Source: JAJDGF01 sp031549325
GTDB taxonomy: Bacteria; Bacillota; Clostridia; Christensenellales; Aristaeellaceae
DNA length: 21,281 bases
Assembly (NCBI GenBank): GCA_031549325.1
Contig: JAVBQA010000025.1
Location: forward strand, 1-21,281
Reading direction: 5' to 3'
In this document: one piece after another, positions 1 to 7,534 of the stretch
Numbering within the stretch: position 1 is the first letter of the stretch
Layout of the letters: each line of letters starts with the position of its first letter
The notes under the pieces: model-generated
Databases searched by the model: none
The model's input: only the letters and a program-made list of their open reading frames with translations
Told to the model about the DNA's origin: nothing
Made by a program: the position numbers and the translations under genes

Positions 1-15
1 CGCTACTTTTTGTGC

Positions 16-70
16 TTTTTGGGGGCTTTGGTTATTCCTTTGTGGGCACGTCCGTCCCTGCCCCCAAAAA
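16..70. repeat. Inverted repeat near the left end of the window
   Basis: An 11-bp perfect inverted repeat is formed by TTTTTGGGGGC (16-26) and GCCCCCAAAAA (60-70) around a 33-nt loop. It lies downstream of the last gene of the iron-type operon. The A/T tracts are on the wrong sides for a classic intrinsic terminator (T before and A after on either strand), so it is called only as an inverted repeat. Positions 71-163 hold no gene or other recognisable feature. Confidence 0.5.
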
Positions 71-163
71 ATTTAAAACGGGGGGCGGAATGCGATCGCG
101 CTCGCCGCCACCGTTTTCTCTCCCCCTGGCCGGCCGCGGCCCAAAATGCCCGTCGGCCCATCG

Positions 164-1845
164 TCACCCCACCACGCTCCGGCCCCCGGAAATCTTGTTG
201 AACACCAGCAGCGAAACGATGGTGGCAAAGGTCAGTATCGTCGCCAGCGCGGCGGCGGTTCCATAGCCGTCCTTGAAGATCTCGGTGTAGATCGCCACCG
301 GAATGGTGCCGGTCTTGCCCCCGTACAGGATCAGGGTGGAACTGAGCTCGTTGATCGTGGCGATGAAGCTGAGCACCGCGCCAGACAGCAGCCCGGGCAG
401 CATCAGAACCGCCGTGGTCTTGGCGAACGTGCGCATGGGCGGCACGCCCAGCGAGATCGAAGCCTCCTCGACCGCCGGTTCGATCTGGTACAGGATCCCG
501 ATGCTGGACCTCAGCGTAAACGGGATCTTGTGGATCACGAACGACACGATCAGGATCGCCATCGTGCCGGTCAGCGGCGGCATCGGCCCGTTCCATTTGT
601 TGAACGCCACCACCAGGCTGATGCCCAGCACCGAGCCGGGGATCACATAAGGGAACATGATCAGCATGTCCAGCAGCGTGGCCATCTTGCCCTTCCGGCG
701 CACGATGATGTAAGACAGCAGCAGCCCCAGCAGCATCATGATCAGCGTGGCGACAATGGAAAAGGTGAACGAATTCCGAATGTTGGTGGACAGCTTGTAC
801 AGGATCGAGCGGTAGCTGTCCAGGCTGAACCCGGACACGAACAGCGGCCCGTTGGTCTTGATGAACGAGGTCACGATCACGGTGATCTGCGGGATCACGG
901 CGATCAGCGCCACCAGCGCCACGGGCAGCGTGGCCAGGGCCCTGCGCCATCCGCGCAGCTGGATCACCTGGGGCGGGCGCAGCGAGCTCATGGTGTAGTT
1001 CTTCCTGTCGATGAACCACTTCTGAACAAGCATCACCGCCATGGAGCACACCACGATCACCACTGACAGCATGCTGGCGAACGAGGCGTTGGTGGACACC
1101 TCGGACATATACTCCTCATAGATCGTGATGGGCAGCACCTTGTATCCCTCGCCCAGCAGCAGCGGCGTGCCATAATCCGCCAGCGCCGACATGAACACGA
1201 TCAGCGCGCTGGACAGGATCGTGGGCATGATGACCGGCAGCGTCACGCTCACGATCTTTTTGATGCCGTGCACGCCCAGGCTCTCGCTGGCCTCGTCCAG
1301 CGCGCTGTCGTAGGTCGAGAGCGCGCTCGACACATACATGAACACAAACGGAAACAGCTTCAGCGTGAACACCAGCAGGATGCCCTTGAACCCATAGATC
1401 GAGCCCACGTGCACGCCGATGCCCTCGAGCAGCCGGGTGAACAGCCCGTTTCTGCCCATGAGCAGAATCCAGCTGTACGCGCCGATGAACGGCGGCGACA
1501 GCATGGACAGCACGACCATCACCGAAATCACGCGCTTGCCCCACACGTTGTAGCGGTTGTTGATGTACGCCATGGGGATGCCGATCAGCGTGGCCAGAAC
1601 CGTGGTGCAGAAGCACACGTTCAGGCTGTTTTTGAGCGAGTTCAGGTAATACTTCTTTTGGAAGAATTTCTCGTAGTTGGCGAAGCTGAACGGCCCGCCT
1701 TTGGGGAAGAAGCTCTGGTAGAACAGCTTGGCAAACGGATAGATGATGAACAGCGCCGCCAGCAGCAGAAACGCGATGACCACGAACGACCAGAAATCGA
1801 ACCGCGGCCTGCCGAGCCGGGGCGCGCGCACCTTTTTCTGGCTCA

Positions 1846-1849
<4 letters not shown>
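164..1849 (-). CDS. ABC transporter permease, fused two-domain iron(III)-type
   Basis: Membrane channel of an ABC importer of the FbpB/AfuB (iron(III)/thiamine-type) class. The 561-residue product carries two homologous permease halves in one chain, each with about six membrane segments. Each half has a cytoplasmic EAA loop that docks the ATPase: 'DEASESLGVHGIKK...LP' in the first and 'EEASISLGVPPMRT...LP' in the second. The start is the ATG at 1849, which overlaps the TGA of the upstream ATPase gene (ATGATGA) and follows GGAAAGGA by about ten bases; a second ATG directly after it would give 560 residues. The longer open frame upstream lies inside the ATPase gene and is rejected. It is the last gene of a three-gene operon. 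Substrate is inferred from family only. Confidence 0.9.
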
Positions 1850-2907
<1,058 letters not shown>

Positions 2908-2936
2908 GAGATTTTCCCCGCAATCCATAAATAGGC

Positions 2937-2977
2937 GGCGGCCATCCCGCAATGCCCAGGCATCGCGAGATGGCGCC
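2937..2977 (-). other. Intercistronic hairpin after iron-type binding-protein gene
   Basis: Between the binding-protein stop and the ATPase start, 2937-2950 pairs with 2965-2977 (12 pairs, one bulged base, one mismatch) around a 14-nt loop that itself can form a small stem (ATGC/GCAT). No T-tract follows on the minus strand, so mRNA stabilisation or partial attenuation is more likely than full termination. Confidence 0.55.
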
Positions 2978-2998
2978 GCTACGGTTCCATTCAGATGG

Positions 2999-3985
2999 TT
3001 ACTGCGTCACCAGGTCCTTCCACAGCTCGTTGAACGCTTCGGTGTTCTGGATAACCCAGGCCATGTCATACTTCGCCACCGGGATCTGATCGAACGGGAT
3101 AAAGGTGTCCGGCAGCTCCACGTCCGTGCGCGAGGTACGGCGGTTCAGCGCGGCCAGCTGCTCCTGCACGCCCTTGCTCAGCAGGAAGTCCACAAACTTT
3201 TTGGCGTTCTCGGTGTTGGGGCCGCCCTTGATGATGGACACCGGGCTATAGATCACGTTGGTGCCTTCCTTGGGGTACACCACCTGCATCTCGGAACCGG
3301 CGGCGATGTACTTCAGCGCGGCTTCCTCGTAGGTCAGGCCGATGGCGTACTCGCCGTCGGACACGCCCTTGTAGGTGCCGGAGCTGCTCGAAACGATCTT
3401 GCCGTCCAGGTTGGGCACCAGCTGCTTCAGGTATTCGAAGCCCTTGCCGTCAGCCTGGCCATAGGCCGCGACCGCGCCCATGATCCCCGCGAACGAGGAC
3501 GAGGACTTCAGCGGGTCGGCGATGGCGATCTGCCCCTTCCACTCGGGCTTGAGCAGGTCGTCCCAGCCTGTGATGCCGTCCGGCGCCAGCTTGGTGGAAT
3601 ACACCAGCACCATGGGTTCGATGTCAAACGCGTACCACAGCTTGTTCACTTCGTCATGCGCGCCGGGCATCAGGCTCGCGGTTTCTGTGCTCTCGTAGGG
3701 CTCGAGCTTGTCCGCGATCGGGATGTAGGACTCGGCCACGCCGCCCCACAGCACGTCGCCCAGCGGGTTGTCGGACTCGGCGATGATGCGGCTGATCAGC
3801 TCGCCCGTGCCCGCGCCCACCAGCTCTACCTTGATGCCGGTTTGCTCCTGGAACTGCTGGATGATCGGGTCAGACCAGTCGGCCGCGTGGGAATAGTACA
3901 GCACCAGGGAGCCGTTGTCTGCCAGCGCGGACAGCGCGGGGCACAGCAGAACCAGAACCACGAGCAGTGAGAGTACCTTCTTCAT
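2999..3985 (-). CDS. Iron(III)-type ABC transporter substrate-binding protein
   Basis: Exported binding protein that captures the ligand for the downstream ATPase and permease. The 328-residue product has a signal peptide (MKK, a long Leu/Val core, cleavage likely after ALSALA) and a mature start near DNGSLVLYYS. Phrases such as FQEQTGIKVELVGAG, GELISRI and DVLWGG are typical of the Fe3+/thiamine/phosphonate-like type 2 periplasmic binding fold. The substrate cannot be settled by eye: iron is most common, but thiamine, sulfate-like or aminoethylphosphonate ligands are possible. The only Cys in the signal region (position 15) is inside the hydrophobic core and not in a lipobox. The start is the ATG at 3985 behind AGAGGGGGA; it is the first gene of the operon. 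Confidence 0.88.
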   Translation of the reverse strand: MKKVLSLLVVLVLLCPALSALADNGSLVLYYSHAADWSDPIIQQFQEQTGIKVELVGAGTGELISRIIAESDNPLGDVLWGGVAESYIPIADKLEPYESTETASLMPGAHDEVNKLWYAFDIEPMVLVYSTKLAPDGITGWDDLLKPEWKGQIAIADPLKSSSSFAGIMGAVAAYGQADGKGFEYLKQLVPNLDGKIVSSSSGTYKGVSDGEYAIGLTYEEAALKYIAAGSEMQVVYPKEGTNVIYSPVSIIKGGPNTENAKKFVDFLLSKGVQEQLAALNRRTSRTDVELPDTFIPFDQIPVAKYDMAWVIQNTEAFNELWKDLVTQ

Positions 3986-4032
3986 GTGAGCAATCCCCCT
4001 CTTTTTCGTTGGCCCGGATGGGCATAAGAAGC

Positions 4033-4059
4033 CGACCCAAGGCACCTCGGGTCGACCCA
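4033..4059 (-). promoter_or_regulatory. Palindrome and direct repeats in the iron-type operon leader
   Basis: The leader between promoter and start carries a perfect 10-bp palindrome GGGTCGACCC (4049-4058). Two direct copies of CGACCCA start at 4033 and 4053, exactly 20 bases (about two helical turns) apart. This could be a roadblock operator or a leader structure. It does not resemble a Fur box. Function is inferred only. Confidence 0.35.
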
Positions 4060-4072
4060 CCATGTTACTGGT

Positions 4073-4101
4073 ATTATATACCACAAACCGGCCGGAAGCA
4101 A
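4073..4101 (-). promoter_or_regulatory. Sigma-A promoter for the iron-type transporter operon
   Basis: On the minus strand, -35 TTGCTT (4096-4101), a 17-bp spacer, and a consensus -10 TATAAT (4073-4078). It lies about 90 bases upstream of the binding-protein ATG. Confidence 0.65.
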
Positions 4102-4144
4102 GCGCATGTGAAAAAATGAACAAACCATCGCGAAGCGCGCTCGA

Positions 4145-4888
4145 TCAGTCACATCGCAAGAATTTGCGGGTTCTGGGGTGTTCCGAGGCGAACAGCGCGC
4201 CGGGCGTACCCTGCTCGACGATCTTTCCATCCTCCATGAACACCACGCGCTCGGCCACATCCCGCGCGAAGCCCATCTCGTGGGTGACCACGATCATGGT
4301 CATGTGCTCGCTGGCCAGGTCCCGCATGACGGACAGCACTTCTTGCGTCAGTTCCGGATCCAGCGCCGAGGTGGGCTCGTCGAAGCACAGGATCTCGGGC
4401 TGCATGCACAGCGCCCGCGCGATGGCCACTCGCTGGGCCTGGCCGCCGGACAGCTGGCGCGGATACTGTTTTTCCTTGTCCGACAGGCCGACCTTTGCCA
4501 ACATTTCCCGCGAGCGTTCGGCGGCCTGCTTCCTGGGCGTCTGCTTCACGTGAATCTGAGCGTCCATCAGGTTCTGCAGCACGCTCATGTGGGGAAACAG
4601 GTTATAGCTCTGGAACACCATGCCCATCCGAAGCGTGATCTGGCGCAGCGTGGCCTCCGGGGCATAGGAAACCAAACTTTGGTCTGTTTTGCACATGCAC
4701 AGCTCGTCCAGCCAGATCTCGCCCGCGTCAATCCGCTCCAGCTGGTTCAGGCAGCGCAGCAGCGTGCTCTTGCCCGAACCGCTGGGCCCGATCAGCGCCA
4801 CCACCTCGCCGGGGTTGACGGTCAGCGAGATGCCGCCAAGGACGCCCAGCTCGCCAAAGTTTTTCTTAATGTCGGTCGCTTTCAGCAT
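4145..4888 (-). CDS. Polar amino acid ABC transporter ATP-binding protein
   Basis: ATPase of the GlnQ/HisP group, 247 residues, energising uptake through the adjacent permease. Walker A is GPSGSGKST, followed by the Q-loop VFQSYNLFPH, signature LSGGQAQR, Walker B ILCFDEP followed by TSALDPE, and the switch His in VVTHEMGFARD; the HEMGFA motif is characteristic of the polar amino acid family. Length is normal for the family, with no extra C-terminal domain. The ATG at 4888 is preceded by AGAGGATTG, and the gene begins 12 bases after the permease stop. It is last in a binding protein, permease, ATPase operon. No convincing terminator follows; a short CGCG stem lies 12 bases before a T-run. Confidence 0.94.
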   Translation of the reverse strand: MLKATDIKKNFGELGVLGGISLTVNPGEVVALIGPSGSGKSTLLRCLNQLERIDAGEIWLDELCMCKTDQSLVSYAPEATLRQITLRMGMVFQSYNLFPHMSVLQNLMDAQIHVKQTPRKQAAERSREMLAKVGLSDKEKQYPRQLSGGQAQRVAIARALCMQPEILCFDEPTSALDPELTQEVLSVMRDLASEHMTMIVVTHEMGFARDVAERVVFMEDGKIVEQGTPGALFASEHPRTRKFLRCD

Positions 4889-4900
4889 GTCGTCAATCCT

Positions 4901-5566
4901 CTAGTAATAGTTGAGCTTGCGCTCGGCCATCTTGCACAGCTGCTCGGCAATGCCGTTGAGCACCAGGTAAAAGATCGCCGCCAGCAGAAACGGCTCGACC
5001 GAGCTTGCGCTGCTCACCTGCTGCTTGGCGATGATCATGATCTCGGTGATGGATACGGTGCTGGCCAGCGCGGTGTCTTTCACCAGCGTGATGGCCTCGT
5101 TGGTCAGCGAGGGCATCACCTGCCGGATCACCTGCGGCAGCACCACCCGCACGAACACCTGGGCGCGGGTATACCCCAGCACCTTGGCGGCCTCGCGCTG
5201 CCCAACCGGAATGGACTGAATGCCGCCCCGGAAGATCTCCGCGAAATACGCCATGTAGTTGATGACAAACGAAAAGATGACTCCGGAAAACCGGTCAAAC
5301 TTGAACGGCAGGATCTGAGGCAGCAGGTAGTAGATGAACATCACCTGCAGCATCAGCGGCGTGCCGCGCATGATGTAGATGTAAAACGAGGTTATGCCCG
5401 ACACGGCGCGGTTTTTGGACATGCGCAGAAGCGCCACCAGCAGGCCCAGCGGCAGCGCCAGCACCAGCGTCAGCGCGAAGATCGAGCAGGTCATGCCCAC
5501 GCCGCCCATCATCACCGAGGTCAGCTTGAGCAGCTTGTCCGGGTTGTTGAAGAATACGGTGTTCAT
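4901..5566 (-). CDS. Polar amino acid ABC transporter permease (HisM/GlnP type)
   Basis: Inner-membrane channel of the amino acid importer, 221 residues with about five membrane segments. Family marks are FYIYIMRGTPLMLQ (the 'RGTPLLVQ' motif of HAAT permeases), NYMAYFAEIFRGGI and the EAA loop REAAKVLGYTR...VVLPQ. The start is the ATG at 5566 with GGGAGAG just upstream; the frame extends 14 codons further but without a ribosome site. A single permease gene means it probably works as a homodimer. It is separated from the binding-protein gene by 108 bases that contain a strong hairpin. Confidence 0.93.
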   Translation of the reverse strand: MNTVFFNNPDKLLKLTSVMMGGVGMTCSIFALTLVLALPLGLLVALLRMSKNRAVSGITSFYIYIMRGTPLMLQVMFIYYLLPQILPFKFDRFSGVIFSFVINYMAYFAEIFRGGIQSIPVGQREAAKVLGYTRAQVFVRVVLPQVIRQVMPSLTNEAITLVKDTALASTVSITEIMIIAKQQVSSASSVEPFLLAAIFYLVLNGIAEQLCKMAERKLNYY

Positions 5567-5610
5567 TTGTCTCTCCCATCGGGCGCCTCGCGGGCCGCGG
5601 GACATCACGA

Positions 5611-5650
5611 GAATCTGCCCCTACGCGCACCATCTCGCAGGGGCAGATTC
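5611..5650 (-). other. Intercistronic hairpin after amino acid binding-protein gene
   Basis: A 12-bp perfect inverted repeat is made by GAATCTGCCCCT (5611-5622) and AGGGGCAGATTC (5639-5650), with a 16-nt loop. It lies within the operon between the binding-protein stop and the permease ribosome site. No T-tract follows on the minus strand. It may be a dispersed palindromic element: the motif GCGAGATGG in its loop and arm also occurs in the hairpin at 2937-2977. Confidence 0.7.
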
Positions 5651-5674
5651 AGTGCCCACCCGAAATTCTTTGTG

Positions 5675-6478
5675 TTATTCCGCCGGGATGATGGAAATGT
5701 TCTCCCCAAACCACTGCTGGGCGATCTTGTCCACCGTGCCGTCCTTCTGCATGGCGGTCAGCGCCTCGTTGACGGCGTCGCGAAGCGCCGCGTCGGCCTT
5801 GCGGAAACCGATGCAGAACAGATCGTCCTCCAGGTTGTCGATGACGCGCAGCTTCTCATCCTTCAGGTTGTTCATCTGAAAGTTGGCCACGACCAAGTCG
5901 ACGGCGATCGCGTCCACGTTGCCGTTCTGCATGTCCATGATGGCGGTGACATAGTCCGGATAGGCGCGCACCTCGGCCAGGGACGCCTTGTAATCGGCGT
6001 ACTTGGCGTCGTTGACGACCTCTTCCGCAAACGACTTGGCCTGCACGGCAAGGATCTTGCCCGCGAGGTCCTCTTTTTTGCCGTAGCCCGGCTGGTTCAC
6101 CAGCAGCACGATCTTGTTGTTCATATAATTCAGCGACAGCGCCATGCTCTCCTCGCGCGCCGGGGTTCTGGACATGCCGTTCCAGATGCAGTCGATGTTG
6201 CCGTTGTTCAGCTCCATCTCCTTGGTGTCCCAGTCGATGCGCTGGGGAACAAGCTCGACGCCGAGGCGCGCGCAGACTTCCCTGGCCAGATCAATGTCAA
6301 ACCCCACGATGTCGTTGTTCTCATCGCGAAAACCCATTGGCGGGAAGCTGTCGTCCAGCCCCAGCACCAGTTTGCCGTTCTGCTTGATCGCGTCCAGCGA
6401 TCCATCCTGCGCCAGCGCGCCGGCGCCCAGCCCAAACACAAGCGCCATGGCCAGCACCAACGAAAGAATCCTCTTCAT
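5675..6478 (-). CDS. Polar amino acid ABC transporter substrate-binding protein
   Basis: Exported binding protein of the type 2 (HisJ/GlnH) family, 267 residues. The signal peptide is MKRILSLVLA plus a Leu/Ala core, probably cleaved after GALA; no lipobox Cys is present. Ligand-anchoring positions can be seen: Phe45 in FPPMGF, Arg108 in SRTPAREE (the usual 'TPER' Arg that holds the alpha-carboxylate), and Asp194 in AVDLVVANF (amine contact). Glutamine, cystine or another polar amino acid are all possible. The ATG at 6478 sits behind an excellent AGGAGG. It is the first gene of the operon, with a strong promoter 40-70 bases upstream. Confidence 0.93.
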   Translation of the reverse strand: MKRILSLVLAMALVFGLGAGALAQDGSLDAIKQNGKLVLGLDDSFPPMGFRDENNDIVGFDIDLAREVCARLGVELVPQRIDWDTKEMELNNGNIDCIWNGMSRTPAREESMALSLNYMNNKIVLLVNQPGYGKKEDLAGKILAVQAKSFAEEVVNDAKYADYKASLAEVRAYPDYVTAIMDMQNGNVDAIAVDLVVANFQMNNLKDEKLRVIDNLEDDLFCIGFRKADAALRDAVNEALTAMQKDGTVDKIAQQWFGENISIIPAE

Positions 6479-6511
6479 GTTTTTCGTCCTCCTGCACTTT
6501 AGTCTGCTAAT

Positions 6512-6529
6512 GTGATAATATCTTATCAC
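6512..6529. promoter_or_regulatory. Palindrome overlapping the -10 of the amino acid transporter promoter
   Basis: GTGATAA-TATC-TTATCAC is a perfect 7-bp inverted repeat around 4 bases. It covers the -10 hexamer and the likely start of transcription, the position expected for a repressor operator. The binding factor is unknown. Confidence 0.45.
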
Positions 6530-6548
6530 GCGGCCCGGCAATTGTCAA
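6520..6548 (-). promoter_or_regulatory. Sigma-A promoter for the amino acid transporter operon
   Basis: On the minus strand, -35 TTGACA (6543-6548, perfect consensus), a 17-bp spacer, and -10 TAAGAT (6520-6525). Confidence 0.75.
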
Positions 6549-6570
6549 GAGGGTTTGGTAAAAAAAGTGA

Positions 6571-6594
6571 GTGTGGAAGGTTTCCCTTCCACAC
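6571..6594 (-). terminator. Intrinsic terminator of the Cys-rich gene
   Basis: A 10-bp perfect stem GTGTGGAAGG / CCTTCCACAC has a 4-nt loop and, on the minus strand, is followed after four bases by a run of seven T. It lies just after the stop at 6614 and isolates this gene from the amino acid operon promoter. Confidence 0.75.
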
Positions 6595-6613
6595 CCGTCC
6601 GGCCGATGTAGGA

Positions 6614-7270
6614 TTAGCTGTTGGGACAGTTGCTCATGATGCAGCCGGTATTGTTGCTCATAGGGACGCTGCGATAGCTGTCGCAGTAGGCGTTCCAGTC
6701 GTTCACGCCGGGCCAGCGGCGCCGGTTGCGGCAGCAGCTGTTCTTGTCTTCCTCCCGGTCCTCACAGACCACGCGGCACTCGGAGCGGCAGTCGTCCTCG
6801 CAGATCGCGCGGCACTCGCCGTCCGGTCCGCACTCGCGCCAGCAGCGGCGCTCGCAATCGCGGTCGCAGTCATAGCGGCAGCGCCCGATGCAGTCCTGGC
6901 CTTTGCACTGCGCGCAGCTGATGCGGCAGTCATTGCCCTGGTTGCATCCGCACCCACATCCACATCCACAGCCGCACCCGCGGCCTCTGCGGTCATGGCG
7001 GCTCTGGCTGCAGCAGTCCGCATCCGGATTCGGCGGGCAGGGCCCGCGGTAAAACACGTCGCGGCGGATCGGGCCGTCCAGCTTGCAGAACTGGCGGTGC
7101 CAGCCCTCATCCCATTCACAGCCCTCGCGCATAAAGTCCCCGCCGCACCCACAGCCAGCACCACAGCCGGCGCCGCAGCCAGCACCACAGCCAGCGCCGC
7201 AGCCAGCGCCGCAGTTGTCAACACATCCGCAGCCATCAGGGCCGCGCCAATCATCGTTTACGTATGACAC
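6614..7270 (-). CDS. Cysteine-rich repetitive protein of unknown function
   Basis: A protein of 218 residues with 39 cysteines (about 18%), not recognised as a named family. Modules in order: GCGC, then five GAGC tetrapeptides and GCGCGG (about residues 13-43); a spacer with isolated Cys and aromatic residues; a Gly-Cys alternation with six Cys; a long charged stretch where Cys recurs almost every fourth residue (C-RIS-C-AQ-C-KGQD-C-IGR-C-RYD-C-DRD-C-ERR-C-WRE-C and onward); and a short tail ending TGCIMSNCPNS. No signal peptide or membrane segment is seen. The start is GTG at 7270 behind GAAAGGAG, ten bases away; ATG at 7306 lies upstream of that ribosome site. The gene is monocistronic with its own terminator. 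A spore coat or metal-binding structural role is possible but inferred. Confidence 0.75.
   Translation of the reverse strand: MSYVNDDWRGPDGCGCVDNCGAGCGAGCGAGCGAGCGAGCGCGGDFMREGCEWDEGWHRQFCKLDGPIRRDVFYRGPCPPNPDADCCSQSRHDRRGRGCGCGCGCGCGCNQGNDCRISCAQCKGQDCIGRCRYDCDRDCERRCWRECGPDGECRAICEDDCRSECRVVCEDREEDKNSCCRNRRRWPGVNDWNAYCDSYRSVPMSNNTGCIMSNCPNS
7151..7210. repeat. Five tandem 12-bp repeats inside the Cys-rich gene
   Basis: Five consecutive copies of RCAGCCRGCRCC (12 bp each, differing only by purine changes) begin at 7151, 7163, 7175, 7187 and 7199. On the minus strand each unit encodes one GAGC tetrapeptide, so a copy-number change would keep the frame. Confidence 0.85.
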
Positions 7271-7304
7271 GGATAAACTTCTCCTTTCAAAAGGGGTCCG
7301 TGGC

Positions 7305-7331
7305 ATACTATGTGGGCGGGTATGCGCGCGT
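7305..7331 (-). promoter_or_regulatory. Possible sporulation-type (sigma-K-like) promoter of the Cys-rich gene
   Basis: No sigma-A promoter is evident upstream of the Cys-rich gene. On the minus strand there is an AC (7330-7331), 17 bases, and CATAGTAT (7305-7312), which resembles the sigma-K pattern AC plus CATAnnnT. The pattern is short and could arise by chance. Confidence 0.2.
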
Positions 7332-7344
7332 GAGGCAAAGAAAG

Positions 7345-7366
7345 CGGGCGGATTTTCATCCGCCCG
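7345..7366 (-). terminator. Likely terminator of the ABC-F gene
   Basis: A 9-bp stem CGGGCGGAT / ATCCGCCCG around TTTC is followed on the minus strand by CTTTCTTTG. It sits about 170 bases downstream of the ABC-F stop and just before the leader of the Cys-rich gene. Confidence 0.6.
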
Positions 7367-7534
7367 GCCTGTCAAAGAAGCCCTGGTCCTGCAGGAGCAG
7401 AAAGTTGAGCTTGCACAGCAGCCAGTCCCAAGGGAGTTTTCGGGGGCCGAGGCCCCCGGATCAAAGCCTCCGAAGGGCGTCCTGAGCGCCGGCGGGAAAG
7501 CGACCCGTTTGTCCTCCTCCGCGCAGGATTTCCG
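7367..7534 (-). other. Intergenic stretch after ABC-F gene with a cryptic open frame and GC hairpin
   Basis: No gene with a start codon is present. A minus-strand frame running from 7460 into the terminator hairpin (stop 7356-7358) reads a protein-like hydrophobic segment, LPWDWLLCKLNFLLLQ followed by DQGFFDRPGG, but has no ATG, GTG or TTG. Within it 7441-7458 forms a CGGGGGC/GCCCCCG stem without a T-tract. It may be a gene remnant, a dispersed repeat or a trailer structure. Confidence 0.35.

Noticed and set aside
3941..3985. Lipobox in the iron-type binding protein (Cys at position 15)
   Set aside because: The Cys lies within the hydrophobic core, is preceded by LVLL rather than L-A/S-G/A, and is followed by a better signal peptidase I site.
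4105..4140. Terminator after the amino acid importer ATPase
   Set aside because: The only stem is 4 bp (CGCG) and the T-run is 12 bases away; too weak to call.
4178..6502. Very long plus-strand open frame opposite the amino acid importer
   Set aside because: It is antisense to three well-recognised genes, is His/Gln/Arg/Leu-rich as expected from the complement of GC-rich codons, and has no family motifs or ribosome site.
7151..7210. CRISPR-like short repeat array
   Set aside because: Units are contiguous without spacers, are only 12 bp, and encode an in-frame peptide repeat.
6512..7267. Ala-rich plus-strand open frame opposite the Cys-rich gene
   Set aside because: Its alanine and valine repeats are the mirror of the Cys/Gly repeats. 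The minus strand has a good ribosome site and a matching terminator, while the plus strand has neither.
7441..7458. Intrinsic terminator at the CGGGGGC/GCCCCCG stem
   Set aside because: No T-tract follows on either strand; the stem at 7345-7366 is the better candidate.
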